From: DAOMFB01 sp963801475 | GTDB taxonomy: Bacteria > Acidobacteriota > Thermoanaerobaculia > UBA5066 | NCBI GenBank assembly: GCA_963801475.1 | Contig: CAWDEX010000002.1 | Coordinates: 248,001-312,000 of the forward strand | Direction: 5' to 3' | DNA: 64,000 bases | Shown here: positions 50,730 through 59,099 of the stretch, one piece after another | How positions within the stretch are numbered: the stretch's first letter is position 1 | Layout: each line of letters begins with the position of its first letter | Translations under genes and position numbers: made by a program | Notes under the pieces: generated by a model | Databases searched by the model: none | What the model was told of the DNA's origin: nothing | The model's input: only the letters and a program-made list of their open reading frames with translations

Positions 50730-51146
50730 GTGACGGACGCACGTGCTTGGGCGGTCGAACGCCTCAAGGAGAAGGGGCTCCGGGTGACGCACCCCCGGCT
50801 GGCGGTCCTCTCGTATCTCGCCGGGGTAAAGCACCACCCGACGGCCGAGGAGATCGGGGACGCGGTCAACCGGGACGTTCCCACGGCGGCGCGGGCCTCC
50901 ATCTACAACGTCCTCCACTCCCTTCGGGACGCCGGGCTCGTCGGCGAGCTCGTCTTCGAGGACGCCGTCGTCCGCTACGACGCCAACGTCGGCCGTCACC
51001 ACCACTTCGTCTGCACGGTCTGCGGCGGCCTCGAGGACGTCTCCTGGGACGCCGTCCCCGCCTTCCCGAAGCGGCGTCTCGCGGGCGGCCACACCGTCGA
51101 GAGCATTTCGGTCACGCTCCGCGGGTGCTGTCCGGCCTGCCGGTAG
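50730..51146 (+). CDS. Fur/PerR-family transcriptional regulator
   Basis: A 138-residue metalloregulator starting at GTG 50730. The winged helix is RLKEKGLRVTHPRLAVLSYL with HPTAEEIGDAV and ASIYNVLHSLRDAGLV (recognition helix). The dimerisation domain has VRYDANVGRHHHFVCTVCGG with the HHHFxCxxC regulatory and structural metal ligands, and the second Cys pair in GCCPACR at the end. The spacing suits PerR-like peroxide sensors, in which the Asp of RYDANVG and His residues bind iron. Target genes may include the following rhodanese gene, by position only. Confidence 0.9.
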   Translation: MTDARAWAVERLKEKGLRVTHPRLAVLSYLAGVKHHPTAEEIGDAVNRDVPTAARASIYNVLHSLRDAGLVGELVFEDAVVRYDANVGRHHHFVCTVCGGLEDVSWDAVPAFPKRRLAGGHTVESISVTLRGCCPACR

Positions 51147-51234
51147 GTTCGTCCGCCGGCGCCGGCGGGACGGGTCCCGTCCTTGCTTAGAATCCTCCTG
51201 CCGCAGGCGGTCTGCCGTCCCGGCGGGAGAATCG

Positions 51235-52038
51235 ATGAATCTCCGGCGCCATCTCCTCGAGGCCGCCACGCTTCTGATCGTCGCGGTCGCCGTGGCTCTC
51301 GTCTCGAACTCGATCGCCTCGCGCGAGCGGAAGCTGAAGCTCCCCGGCGACTACCCGAACGCGACGACGGTGTCGAAGGCAGCGCCCGCCGAAGGTCCTT
51401 CTGCTCCGTCTCAGACCCCCTCGCCGGAGTCATCGCCGACGACGGCGCAGGTCTCTTTGCCGGAGTCGTCGCCGGCTACAACGCAGCAGGGGACACCGGG
51501 TTCACCGAGGTCTTCTTCGAAGGTGAATGATGCTGCTGCCGCCGCACCGGCATCGCCGCGAAGCACCGTCGCAGTGTCTGCGGGTCCTTCCCACTCGAAG
51601 AAGACTCCCGGCGGCGTCCCTTCGGCTTCGCCTCCCCCGGCCGCGGCGACGGTTTCCGACCTCCTCGCGCGCTTCCCGCCGCACCCCGACAAGCCGTACG
51701 TCGAGATCCCGGGCGAGGACGCCGTGCGCCTGCACGCCGCCGGAGTGCCTTTCCTCGACGCACGCCGGACGTCGGCCTTCGCGGAGGGGCACGTCGCCGG
51801 GGCGAGGGCGTTCTCGGTCTGGGAGTCGGACATCGACGAAAAGGTGATGTCCCTGATCGCCGAGCTCGACGGGAAGAAGCCGCTGGTCCTTTACTGCTCG
51901 GGAGGCGACTGCGAGGACTCCCACCTTCTCGCTCAGAAGCTCTGGGGCGCCGGCTTCAACAACAACCTGGTCTACCGGGATGGCTACCCGGACTGGGTCC
52001 GCCGCGGCGGCCCCGTCCGGACGGGGGCGAACCCGTGA
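51235..52038 (+). CDS. Membrane-anchored rhodanese-like protein
   Basis: A 267-residue protein. An N-terminal helix (LLIVAVAVALVSNSIAS) may be an uncleaved anchor. Residues 35-140 are a low-complexity Ser/Pro/Ala/Thr linker with two related blocks, PESSPTTAQVSL and PESSPATTQQ. Its codons look less GC-biased than the flanks. Residues 150-260 are a rhodanese domain (LLARFPPHPDKPYVEI, VPFLDARRTSAFAEGHVAGA, VLYCSGGDCEDSHLLAQKL with the active Cys, NLVYRDGYPDW). GGGAGA precedes the ATG. GTGA overlaps the next gene. It probably carries sulfur transfer or redox activity outside the inner membrane. Confidence 0.85.
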   Translation: MNLRRHLLEAATLLIVAVAVALVSNSIASRERKLKLPGDYPNATTVSKAAPAEGPSAPSQTPSPESSPTTAQVSLPESSPATTQQGTPGSPRSSSKVNDAAAAAPASPRSTVAVSAGPSHSKKTPGGVPSASPPPAAATVSDLLARFPPHPDKPYVEIPGEDAVRLHAAGVPFLDARRTSAFAEGHVAGARAFSVWESDIDEKVMSLIAELDGKKPLVLYCSGGDCEDSHLLAQKLWGAGFNNNLVYRDGYPDWVRRGGPVRTGANP

Positions 52039-52517
52039 CGGCGCTCCGCCGCTGGATCGGAAGCGAGTGGCTCACGACGCGCGTCCAGATCGCCCTGGGC
52101 CTGTTTTTCATCGTGGCCGCGCTTCCCAAGCTCGCCGACCCGCCCTCCTTCGCCCACATGATCTACAACTACCGCCTCGTGCCCGGCGGCCTCGTGAACC
52201 TTTCGGCCCTCGTCCTTCCCTGGTTCGAGCTCCTTTGCGGCGTCGCCCTCGTCCTCGGCATCTGGAACCGGACGGCAGCCGCCCTGATCGGCCTTCTCCT
52301 CCTCGCCTTCGTCGCGGCCATCGCCGCCAACCTGGCCCGCGGAAACGCCATCGAGTGCGGCTGCTTCGACGTGCGCGACGCGGGGAAGTCCGTCGCCGAA
52401 CGGCTTCACGACATGCGGCTGACCGTCCTGAGGGACGCCGGGATGCTCGCTCTGGTGGCCCAGGCCCTCTTCGCGACCAAGTATCATGGGCCCCAGAGCA
52501 CCGCACGTGGCGCCTGA
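52035..52517 (+). CDS. DoxX/MauE-family membrane protein
   Basis: A 160-residue membrane protein with four hydrophobic segments (VQIALGLFFIVAALPKLADP, LVNLSALVLPWFELLCGVAL, AALIGLLLLAFVAAIAANLA, LRDAGMLALVAQALFA). ECGCFDVRD in the loop is the MauE/DoxX-type paired Cys motif, linked to disulfide handling. A rhodanese-MauE pair is a recurrent arrangement for periplasmic thiol/sulfur redox. The GTG start overlaps the rhodanese stop. The next gene starts inside its 3' end. Confidence 0.88.
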   Translation: MTALRRWIGSEWLTTRVQIALGLFFIVAALPKLADPPSFAHMIYNYRLVPGGLVNLSALVLPWFELLCGVALVLGIWNRTAAALIGLLLLAFVAAIAANLARGNAIECGCFDVRDAGKSVAERLHDMRLTVLRDAGMLALVAQALFATKYHGPQSTARGA

Positions 52518-54975
52518 CCCGACCACCGAACTCGCGCTCCTGAAGGCGTTCGAGGGAGCGCTGAAGGAGGGCCTTCTCCTCGACGAGGCCCTCGGGGGGA
52601 TCCTCGGCGCGGCCCTTCACTTCTTCGACGCCCCCGTGGTGGCGCTCCTGCCCGGGCCGGGAGTGCCGCCGATGATCCGTTCGGGCCGTTCGGCGGCCGC
52701 GCCCGCCGCGGAGACCCGTCTCGCGCAGCACCTCGAGGAGATCCTTTCTCAGGGGCGCGCGAAGAAGGCCGTGGACGGCGGCTTCGTCTACGTCGGCGCC
52801 CCGGTGAAGCTCAAGGAGCAGACGCAGGCGGCTTTCGGCGTCTCCCTCGCGGCCAATGCCGAAGGGGCGGACGTCGAGGAGGCGGTGCGTCTCTTTGCCC
52901 GTACCGTGGGGCACGTCCTCGAGCGGGAGCGGACGCTCTCCACGCTCATGAAGCGGCGCGAGGAGGCCGTGGCCCTCTTCGAGCTCGCGTCGGGCGCGTT
53001 CCTTTCGCTCAACCCCGAGGAGGTCATCCGCCTCACGGTCTCCTCGCTCTCCCGCGAGCTGGAGTTCGACCGGGTGCAGGCGTTCCGCTTCCTCGCCGAA
53101 ACACGCGAGGTCGAGGAGCTGGCGGGCCAGGGCGGGTCGACCAGCGGCGCCATGCCGACGGCGCCGCCCGGACGCCAGCCGATCGAGAGCGACGACCTCC
53201 TTCTCCGCTGCCTTTCCGCCCACGGCCCGGTCTTCGAGGACGAGCCGACGCCTCCCGGGCGGCCCCCGCGGCGGAAGAGGATGTCCCTCCCGCTCCACGC
53301 GGGAGACGCCGTCTTCGGCTTCCTGACGATGTCCCGCCGCGGCGGGTTCGCCCTGACGGCGCAGGAGCTCCGCCTCGCGCAGGAGCTCTCGAAGCTCGCG
53401 GCGGGCGCCCTGGAGAAAGCCCGCCTCCTCGAGTCGCAGCGGCTCGCTCACGAGCGAAGCGCGTTCGTCTCGCGCGTCCACGGGTCGCTCTCGGGCCTCT
53501 CCGACGTCGTCGGCATCGTCCGCCGGACGGTCGAGGACGTCGGGCCGCACTTCGACCTCGACCTCTGCGCCGTCCGCATCCTCGCCTCGGGCGAGCTCCC
53601 CGGTGCGCAGGCCGTCGCCGTGAGGGGCGGCGGCGGCGACGCGACGGTGGAAATTCCCGACGCGCTCCTCGCTCACCTCGGGACGGAGGGCTCGCGGATC
53701 TTCCTGCCCGACGTGAGCGCCGAGTCCGTCGTCGCCGCGCTCCTGCCACGCGGGCCGGCCCTCTCGCGCCTGACGCCGCCCCTCGCCTTCGTGGCCGTCC
53801 CGATCGCCTACCGGGGCGTGTCCGTCGGCGTCCTCTGCGGCCTTGCCGCCGGACGCTCGCGCGGCATTCCCCCGTCGGTCCTCGCCGCCTTCGAGGACCT
53901 CGCGGTGGAGGTCTCCCTCGCCGTCGCCACCGCGCGGCTCCTGCACCAGGAGCGCGACTCGCACCGCTTCCTCGACCGGCTCCGGGAGGCGGGTCGCTCG
54001 CTCGCGACGACCTTCGACCTGACCCGGATCAAGCAGGCCCTCTGCGAGCAGGCGGTCACCCTCCTCGGCGTGGATGCCGCGCAGTTCTGGGACGCCGACG
54101 CCACCTCCAAGACGCTGCAGCTTTCCGCGCGCTGGGGCGCCGACGTGGGCGATACCGCCCTCCCGCCCGTTTCCACGGGCGACGGCGCGCATCCCGTCGT
54201 GCGGGCCCTTCTCGAGCGGACGCCGCGCGGCGCCGCGGGACGCGAGGCCGCGGCCGTCTTCGCGGGCGCCTCGCGCCTCGCCGTCGTCCCGATGCTCTAC
54301 CACGAGGAGCCGGTCGGCGTCCTGACGGTCGCCGGGCGTCGCGGCGACGACTTCACGCCGGAGTTCCGGGGCCGCCTGGAGCTCGTGGCGGACGCGGGGA
54401 CGGTCGCACTCCACAACGCGCGCCTCATGCGCCTCATCGAGCAGCAGGCCGAGCGCGACGGGCAGTCGGGGCTCTGCAACCGCGTCTCCCTCGTCAAGCG
54501 GCTGGAGTCGGAGATCCGGCGCGCCGAGCGGAACGGGCAGTCCATCGCCGTGGCGCACATCCGCCTCGACGGTCTCGCCGACGCGGTCGCGCGCCTCGAC
54601 CCGGGCGTGGCCGACGCCCTGATGCCGAAGGTCGCCTCGCGCCTCGTCCGCTCCACCCGCGCCGTGAATCTCGTGGCGCGAGACCAGGCCGACCGCTTCT
54701 GGATCCTCATCTTCGAGGCGACGAAGGTGCAGGCGCACCGGGCCATCCGGGCCATCCAGAAGAACTTCGAGGCGCAGCTGGACGCGCGGCTCGAGCCCGC
54801 GGGAATCCGCTTCGCCCTGACGACGGGCGTTGCCGTCTATCCGGACGACGCCTTCGACACGCCGGCCCTCCTCGCCCGTGCCGAGGAAGCGCTCGAAGAA
54901 GCGATCCGGACCGGCCCCGGCGCCATCGTCCTTTACCACGCCCCCGCCGAGGCCGACTCTTCCGTCCGGGCCTGA
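52486..54975 (+). CDS. Multi-GAF protein with degenerate GGDEF domain
   Basis: A soluble 829-residue signalling protein. Four GAF-like regions can be traced (about 10-145, 160-325, 335-500, 515-655), joined by helical linkers. The C-terminus (about 660-820) is a diguanylate-cyclase fold: ERDGQSGLCNRVSLVKRLES stands for the DxLTGLxNRR motif. The active loop reads VARDQADRFWILIFEA where active enzymes have GGDEF. No catalysis is expected, so it may bind GTP or a partner, or be a degenerate effector. ATG 52486 overlaps the DoxX gene by 32 bp; GTG 52507 is an alternative. No Shine-Dalgarno is seen for either. Confidence 0.82.
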   Translation: MGPRAPHVAPDPTTELALLKAFEGALKEGLLLDEALGGILGAALHFFDAPVVALLPGPGVPPMIRSGRSAAAPAAETRLAQHLEEILSQGRAKKAVDGGFVYVGAPVKLKEQTQAAFGVSLAANAEGADVEEAVRLFARTVGHVLERERTLSTLMKRREEAVALFELASGAFLSLNPEEVIRLTVSSLSRELEFDRVQAFRFLAETREVEELAGQGGSTSGAMPTAPPGRQPIESDDLLLRCLSAHGPVFEDEPTPPGRPPRRKRMSLPLHAGDAVFGFLTMSRRGGFALTAQELRLAQELSKLAAGALEKARLLESQRLAHERSAFVSRVHGSLSGLSDVVGIVRRTVEDVGPHFDLDLCAVRILASGELPGAQAVAVRGGGGDATVEIPDALLAHLGTEGSRIFLPDVSAESVVAALLPRGPALSRLTPPLAFVAVPIAYRGVSVGVLCGLAAGRSRGIPPSVLAAFEDLAVEVSLAVATARLLHQERDSHRFLDRLREAGRSLATTFDLTRIKQALCEQAVTLLGVDAAQFWDADATSKTLQLSARWGADVGDTALPPVSTGDGAHPVVRALLERTPRGAAGREAAAVFAGASRLAVVPMLYHEEPVGVLTVAGRRGDDFTPEFRGRLELVADAGTVALHNARLMRLIEQQAERDGQSGLCNRVSLVKRLESEIRRAERNGQSIAVAHIRLDGLADAVARLDPGVADALMPKVASRLVRSTRAVNLVARDQADRFWILIFEATKVQAHRAIRAIQKNFEAQLDARLEPAGIRFALTTGVAVYPDDAFDTPALLARAEEALEEAIRTGPGAIVLYHAPAEADSSVRA

Positions 54976-54978
54976 GGC

Positions 54979-55830
54979 TCAGGGGTAGATCGCCGCGGGG
55001 AACTCCGGCACGTCCCGCCGGAGACGGGCGGCGATGCCGGAGAGCTCCGCGGGGGTGAGGGGCAGGAGGCCCGGCTCGATCGTCTCGCGGGCCACGGTGT
55101 AGACCTGTACCTCGGCCACGACGCCACCGGCATCGCGGACGTCGCGGAGCCTCCGGGCCCACGCCGCGATCTCCGCGGGGGCCGGCACCGCCCCCTCCCG
55201 GCGGAAGAACATCGACTGCACGACGACCGGGTGGCGTCGCGCCGCGTCCGCCAGGTTCGCGAGAATTCGCGCGAAGGGCACCGACGTCCGGCAGACCGCC
55301 CGGTAGGCCGCTTCCGTCCCGGCGTCCAGCTTGATCCAGAACCGGCCGCCGCGAGCGGCGAAGAGGTCGTGCGCCGCCTTCATCTCGGCCCGGTCGAGGC
55401 CGCTGCCGTTCGTGATGAGGACGAAGGGGGCGTCGGAGAATCCCGCCGCGTCCCGGACGTCGAAGAGCGTCCGCGCGAGGGGGAGGAATCCGGTGAACGT
55501 CGACGGCTCGCCGTCTCCCGCGTAGCAGACGTCGCGGAGCGGGTCGGCCGCGTAGAGCGGCGTCCCGCGGCCCAGGTCGAGCAGGGCCGCCTTCAGCTCG
55601 CCCGCCACCTCCGCCGCCACGAGGGGGAACCGCCCCGCCTCCGTGGCGAGACCGCGCCGGTCGAGCACCTCGCAGTAGACGCAGTCGAAGTTGCACGTCT
55701 TCTGCGGGTCGAGGTTGATCCCGAGGGAGAGCCCTCCCGACCTCCGCGCGCGGACGAGATAGACGTACCGGCCGCCGCCGTGCCGGCGCGGACGGAGCCC
55801 GGGGAGGAGGAGTTCTTCTTTGTCCGCCAC
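54979..55830 (-). CDS. Radical SAM protein (COG0731-like)
   Basis: A 283-residue radical SAM enzyme. The cluster motif CNFDCVYC follows LGINLDPQKT; CYAGDGEPSTFTGF, LITNGSGLDRAEM and WIKLDAGTEAAYRAV are the usual SAM-binding strands. It resembles COG0731 Fe-S oxidoreductases, related to wyosine-type tRNA enzymes, of unknown substrate. I start at GTG 55830. An in-frame ATG at 55854 would overlap the start region of the divergent kinase gene by a couple of bases, so the true starts of both need testing. Confidence 0.85.
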   Translation of the reverse strand: MADKEELLLPGLRPRRHGGGRYVYLVRARRSGGLSLGINLDPQKTCNFDCVYCEVLDRRGLATEAGRFPLVAAEVAGELKAALLDLGRGTPLYAADPLRDVCYAGDGEPSTFTGFLPLARTLFDVRDAAGFSDAPFVLITNGSGLDRAEMKAAHDLFAARGGRFWIKLDAGTEAAYRAVCRTSVPFARILANLADAARRHPVVVQSMFFRREGAVPAPAEIAAWARRLRDVRDAGGVVAEVQVYTVARETIEPGLLPLTPAELSGIAARLRRDVPEFPAAIYP

Positions 55831-55852
55831 GGGCGGTATGCTGCCAGACCTC

Positions 55853-57784
55853 ATGGCGCCGCAATCAGGAACCCTTCTCGGCCGTTACCGGCTGATCGAG
55901 AAGGCGGGCGCGGGGGGGATGTCCGAGGTCTGGAAGGCCGAGGACACGACGCTCCACCGCACCGTCGCCGTCAAGGTGATCCTGACCCCCATCGCCGAAG
56001 ACCCGACCTACCGCGAACGCTTCCTTCGCGAGGCCCGGCTCGTCGCCGGCCTCGAGCATCCGAACGTCCTTCCGGTCTACGACTTCGGCACGCAGAACGT
56101 GGAGGGGGCCGAGGTCTCGTACCTCGTCATGCCCCTCGTCCTCGGCGGATCGCTCAAAGGGCACATCACGGGGCCGATGCCCTACGGAATCGCCGTCGCC
56201 TGGCTCCAGGCCGTGGGCGCTGCGCTCGACCACGCGCACGCCAAGGGCATCCTCCATCGGGACGTCAAGCCGGCGAACGTCATGCTCGACTCGCAGGGGC
56301 GGCCGATGCTGGCCGACTTCGGCCTCGCGCGGAGCTCCGAGAGCATCTCCGGGCTGACGCAGACCGGGACCGTCCTTGGAACGCCTCTCTACATGGCCCC
56401 CGAGCAGGCGCAGGGGGCCGTGCTCGACGGCCGCGCGGACCAGTACGCCCTCGCCGTCATCGCCTTCGAGATCCTCACGGGGCTCGTCCCCTTCCGCGCG
56501 GACTCCCCCCTCGCCGTCCTCCACCAGCACGTGGCCGTGCCGCCGCCTCCGGCCTCCTCGATCGTCGCGGCCATCCCCCGCGAAGCCGACGCCGTCCTCT
56601 CGAAAGCCCTCGCCAAGAAGCCCGCCGAACGGTTCCCCTCGTGCGCGGCTTTCGTCGAGGCGCTCGCGGCCGCCCTGGGCGTCCCCCTCATGCCGGTCTC
56701 CGGCGCCCCTGCGAGCGCTCCCGTCACACGCCCGACGGTCGTCGGCACGCCCCGGCCCGCCGACGAGTCGGGGGCGCCGACGGTCATCTCGGCAGAACGT
56801 CACGACGCGAAGTCCCGGCTCGCGGCCCCCGCCTCCGTGCCGCCTCCGCCTCCCTCTCCGGCCCCGGCGCCCGCCGCGACCCCGTCTCCCGCGCCGCCGA
56901 CGGCGGTCGCCGCGCCGCGGAAGACGAGCGGCACGCGGGTTCTTCTCATCGCCGCCGTCGTGCTCGTCGGCCTCGGCCTCGTCGCCGTGGTCGTCACGCG
57001 CCTCCGCTCGCAGAAGACGGCGGAGGTCGCCTCGCTCCCGCCGACGCCTCTCCCGCCAGCCGCCCCGACCGCGCTTCCCCCCACGCCCGAACCGGCGGCC
57101 GCGACGACGGCGGCGCCGACGACGGCCCCTCCCCCGACGCCGGCCCCGCCGGCCGGACCGCGTGTGGCGGAGGCCCGCCCGTCCGTGCCGCGCGAGCCCT
57201 CCCGCGGCGACGTCCCGCCGCGGCTTCCGCGTCCGGCGCCCCTTCTCGGTGGAGCGGGGCTGTCCGGCGACACCCGCCTCGAAGAAGCCTACCGGGCGCT
57301 CGACAACTCGAAGAAGACGCGCCTCACCCGGGAGGACTTCGTCGACGCCATGGGGGCCGCCCGGACCGCCCTCGCGACGAACCCCTCACGCGAGGTGAAG
57401 GTCCTCGACGCCTTTTCGCGGGCCGGGGTCGCCTTCGCCGACGGGAACAATGCGCAGGCCTGGCAGCTCCTCAACGTCGCCTTCGACGAGGCCCCGGGGC
57501 TGGCCCGGGGGCGGGTCCTCGGCTTCGTCGACCGGCAGATGCGGATGATCGGCCCGAACCCGGGCCTCGACGGGAACTGGGTCCTCGCGCTCGCCTTCAG
57601 CGACGTCCGGGGCGACCTCGCCGAGGAGCTGGAGAAGGCGACGCAGCGCGCCCCGGGCAACGCCCGTGTCCGCTACGCGCGGGCGCTCGCCGCGTGGCAG
57701 CAGGGTCGCGCCGCCGAGGCGGTCCGGGAGGCGCGGACCGCCTGCGACGCCGGGCTCTCCGAGGCCTGCGACCTCGGCCGCTAA
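55853..57784 (+). CDS. Membrane Ser/Thr protein kinase with extracytoplasmic C-terminus
   Basis: A 643-residue PknB-like kinase. The kinase domain (about 8-280) has GRYRLIEKAGAGGMSEVWKA (glycine loop), VAVKVIL (Lys), HRDVKPANVM, DFGLAR and TPLYMAPEQAQG, all intact, so it should be active. A Pro/Ala-rich linker leads to a membrane helix near 365 (VLLIAAVVLVGLGLVAVVVT), a second Pro/Thr-rich spacer and a helical TPR-like external domain (about 470-640). ATG 55853 is chosen; ATG 55838 or GTG 55820 could extend it. Its stop overlaps that of the convergent CsgG-like gene by four bases. Confidence 0.9.
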   Translation: MAPQSGTLLGRYRLIEKAGAGGMSEVWKAEDTTLHRTVAVKVILTPIAEDPTYRERFLREARLVAGLEHPNVLPVYDFGTQNVEGAEVSYLVMPLVLGGSLKGHITGPMPYGIAVAWLQAVGAALDHAHAKGILHRDVKPANVMLDSQGRPMLADFGLARSSESISGLTQTGTVLGTPLYMAPEQAQGAVLDGRADQYALAVIAFEILTGLVPFRADSPLAVLHQHVAVPPPPASSIVAAIPREADAVLSKALAKKPAERFPSCAAFVEALAAALGVPLMPVSGAPASAPVTRPTVVGTPRPADESGAPTVISAERHDAKSRLAAPASVPPPPPSPAPAPAATPSPAPPTAVAAPRKTSGTRVLLIAAVVLVGLGLVAVVVTRLRSQKTAEVASLPPTPLPPAAPTALPPTPEPAAATTAAPTTAPPPTPAPPAGPRVAEARPSVPREPSRGDVPPRLPRPAPLLGGAGLSGDTRLEEAYRALDNSKKTRLTREDFVDAMGAARTALATNPSREVKVLDAFSRAGVAFADGNNAQAWQLLNVAFDEAPGLARGRVLGFVDRQMRMIGPNPGLDGNWVLALAFSDVRGDLAEELEKATQRAPGNARVRYARALAAWQQGRAAEAVREARTACDAGLSEACDLGR

Positions 57785-58704
57785 CTCTTGATCGCGTCGC
57801 CCGCCTTGAACTCCTTGCCGGAGACCGGCCGGGCCGTGGAGAGGCGCGGCCCCATGATCTTGTCGATCTTCACGCGGCCGACCTTCGTCTCGTTCTGTCC
57901 GAGCACCTCGCCCGTGTCCGGGTCCTTGATCGGGGCCCCCATCCGGACGACGTTGAACTCGTCCCCTTCCTTCACGCCGGCCTCGGAGCCCACGTTCAGG
58001 TAGATCACGCCGCCGTCCACCCGGGCGATCTTCCCGGCCACGCCCGAGGCGTCGCCGGCGCCGCCGGCGCCGCTCGTGGCGAGCGTCTTCTTCGAGAGGG
58101 AATCGGCCAGCTTGACGACGACCGGACGGATCAGGTGATCGAGCTTGCGCTGGTCGTCCACGCCGCCGCCGGCGCCCGCTACGTAGACCTTGGCGTCGGA
58201 GCTCTGATCCTTGGCCGAGTCCGCCCAGACGATCTCCCCGGTCGTCGTCGAGAACGCCCGCGCGTCGATGGCGCAGTCCATCTTCGACGACCCGACGTTC
58301 ACCGACGGAAGGCCCCGGAGGAGTCCGCCGGGGACGTTGACGCCCGTCTTCTGCGCTCCCAGCTCGGTCAGCGCGCCGGTGATGATGTACTCGACGCCGA
58401 GGAGCTTGCCGACCTTCATCGCCGTCTTCGGGTCGAGGTCGCCCGAGAGCGCCAGCCCCTTCTCCGCCATGATGGCCTTCAGCTGCTCGCGCTCGATGAC
58501 GCGATAGTTGCCCCGCTTGACGAGCTCGGTCACGAACATGTCCTGGGTCTGCTCGCCGGCGTGGTACCAGCCCCAGCTCCAGCCCGAGACCTTGTTCTTG
58601 AACTCGATGACCGCCACGCGCGGCTTGGCCTGCGCGGCGGCCGGGCCTGCGGCGGCGATCAGGGCGGCGGCGACGGCGAGAGCGGCGATACGGTACGGCT
58701 TCAT
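57781..58704 (-). CDS. CsgG-family secreted protein
   Basis: A 307-residue exported protein (signal peptide IAALAVAAALIAAAGPAAAQ). The CsgG-like part runs from PRVAVIEFKNKVSGWSW through MFVTELVKRGNYRVIEREQL to LLGVEYIITGALTELG and AFSTTTGEIVWAD. CsgG itself is the curli export pore; many relatives in non-curli organisms are envelope proteins of unknown role. The C-terminal third (KIARVDGGVIYLNVGSEAGV, RPVSGKEFKAGD) looks like an SH3-like or flagellar-P-ring-type domain. AGGAGGAG precedes the ATG, with TAGAAT further upstream. Confidence 0.82.
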   Translation of the reverse strand: MKPYRIAALAVAAALIAAAGPAAAQAKPRVAVIEFKNKVSGWSWGWYHAGEQTQDMFVTELVKRGNYRVIEREQLKAIMAEKGLALSGDLDPKTAMKVGKLLGVEYIITGALTELGAQKTGVNVPGGLLRGLPSVNVGSSKMDCAIDARAFSTTTGEIVWADSAKDQSSDAKVYVAGAGGGVDDQRKLDHLIRPVVVKLADSLSKKTLATSGAGGAGDASGVAGKIARVDGGVIYLNVGSEAGVKEGDEFNVVRMGAPIKDPDTGEVLGQNETKVGRVKIDKIMGPRLSTARPVSGKEFKAGDAIKS

Positions 58705-58760
58705 CTGTCTCCTCCTGGCGTCTATTCGGTGGGCATTCTAGCCGTCCTAGACTCCGGGGG

Positions 58761-59090
58761 ATGTCCGGCGACGACGACGGCGTTTCCGGGGGGGCGCCCG
58801 TCCCGATCCCGATCGAGGAGGTTCTCGACCTTCACCCTTTCCGTCCCGGCGAGACGGCGGCGGTGGTGGCCGACTACGTGGAGGCGGCCGCTGCGAAAGG
58901 GCTCTCCGAGGTGAGGCTCGTCCACGGGCGTGGCACGGGCGTCCAGCGCGCCATCGTCCGGGCCGCCCTCTCGCGCTCGCCCCACGTCGTCTCGTTCGCC
59001 GATGCGCCGCCGGAGCGGGGCGGCTGGGGGGCCACGGTCGCGGTCCTGAAGCCCGACCGGACGGGCGTTACCGCGCCGTCGGAGGGTTAG
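58761..59090 (+). CDS. Smr domain protein
   Basis: A 109-residue stand-alone Smr domain. The signature motifs are LDLHPFRPGE and VRLVHGRGTGVQR (HGxGxG loop), as in the MutS2 C-terminus, where Smr is an endonuclease or ribosome-collision nuclease. There is no MutS part. TAGACT (58748-58753) is 7 nt before the ATG, an apparently leaderless arrangement. The TAG stop is part of a second TAGACT that lies 6 nt before the fabH GTG. Confidence 0.88.
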   Translation: MSGDDDGVSGGAPVPIPIEEVLDLHPFRPGETAAVVADYVEAAAAKGLSEVRLVHGRGTGVQRAIVRAALSRSPHVVSFADAPPERGGWGATVAVLKPDRTGVTAPSEG

Positions 59091-59099
59091 ACTCCGCCC

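Noticed and set aside
50747..51190. Alternative 147-codon frame over the Fur-family gene
   Set aside because: The +0 frame contains the full Fur winged helix and Cys pairs; the alternative is Arg/Pro-rich noise.
52486..54975. Active diguanylate cyclase
   Set aside because: The GGDEF loop is replaced by QADRF, so synthesis of c-di-GMP is not supported.
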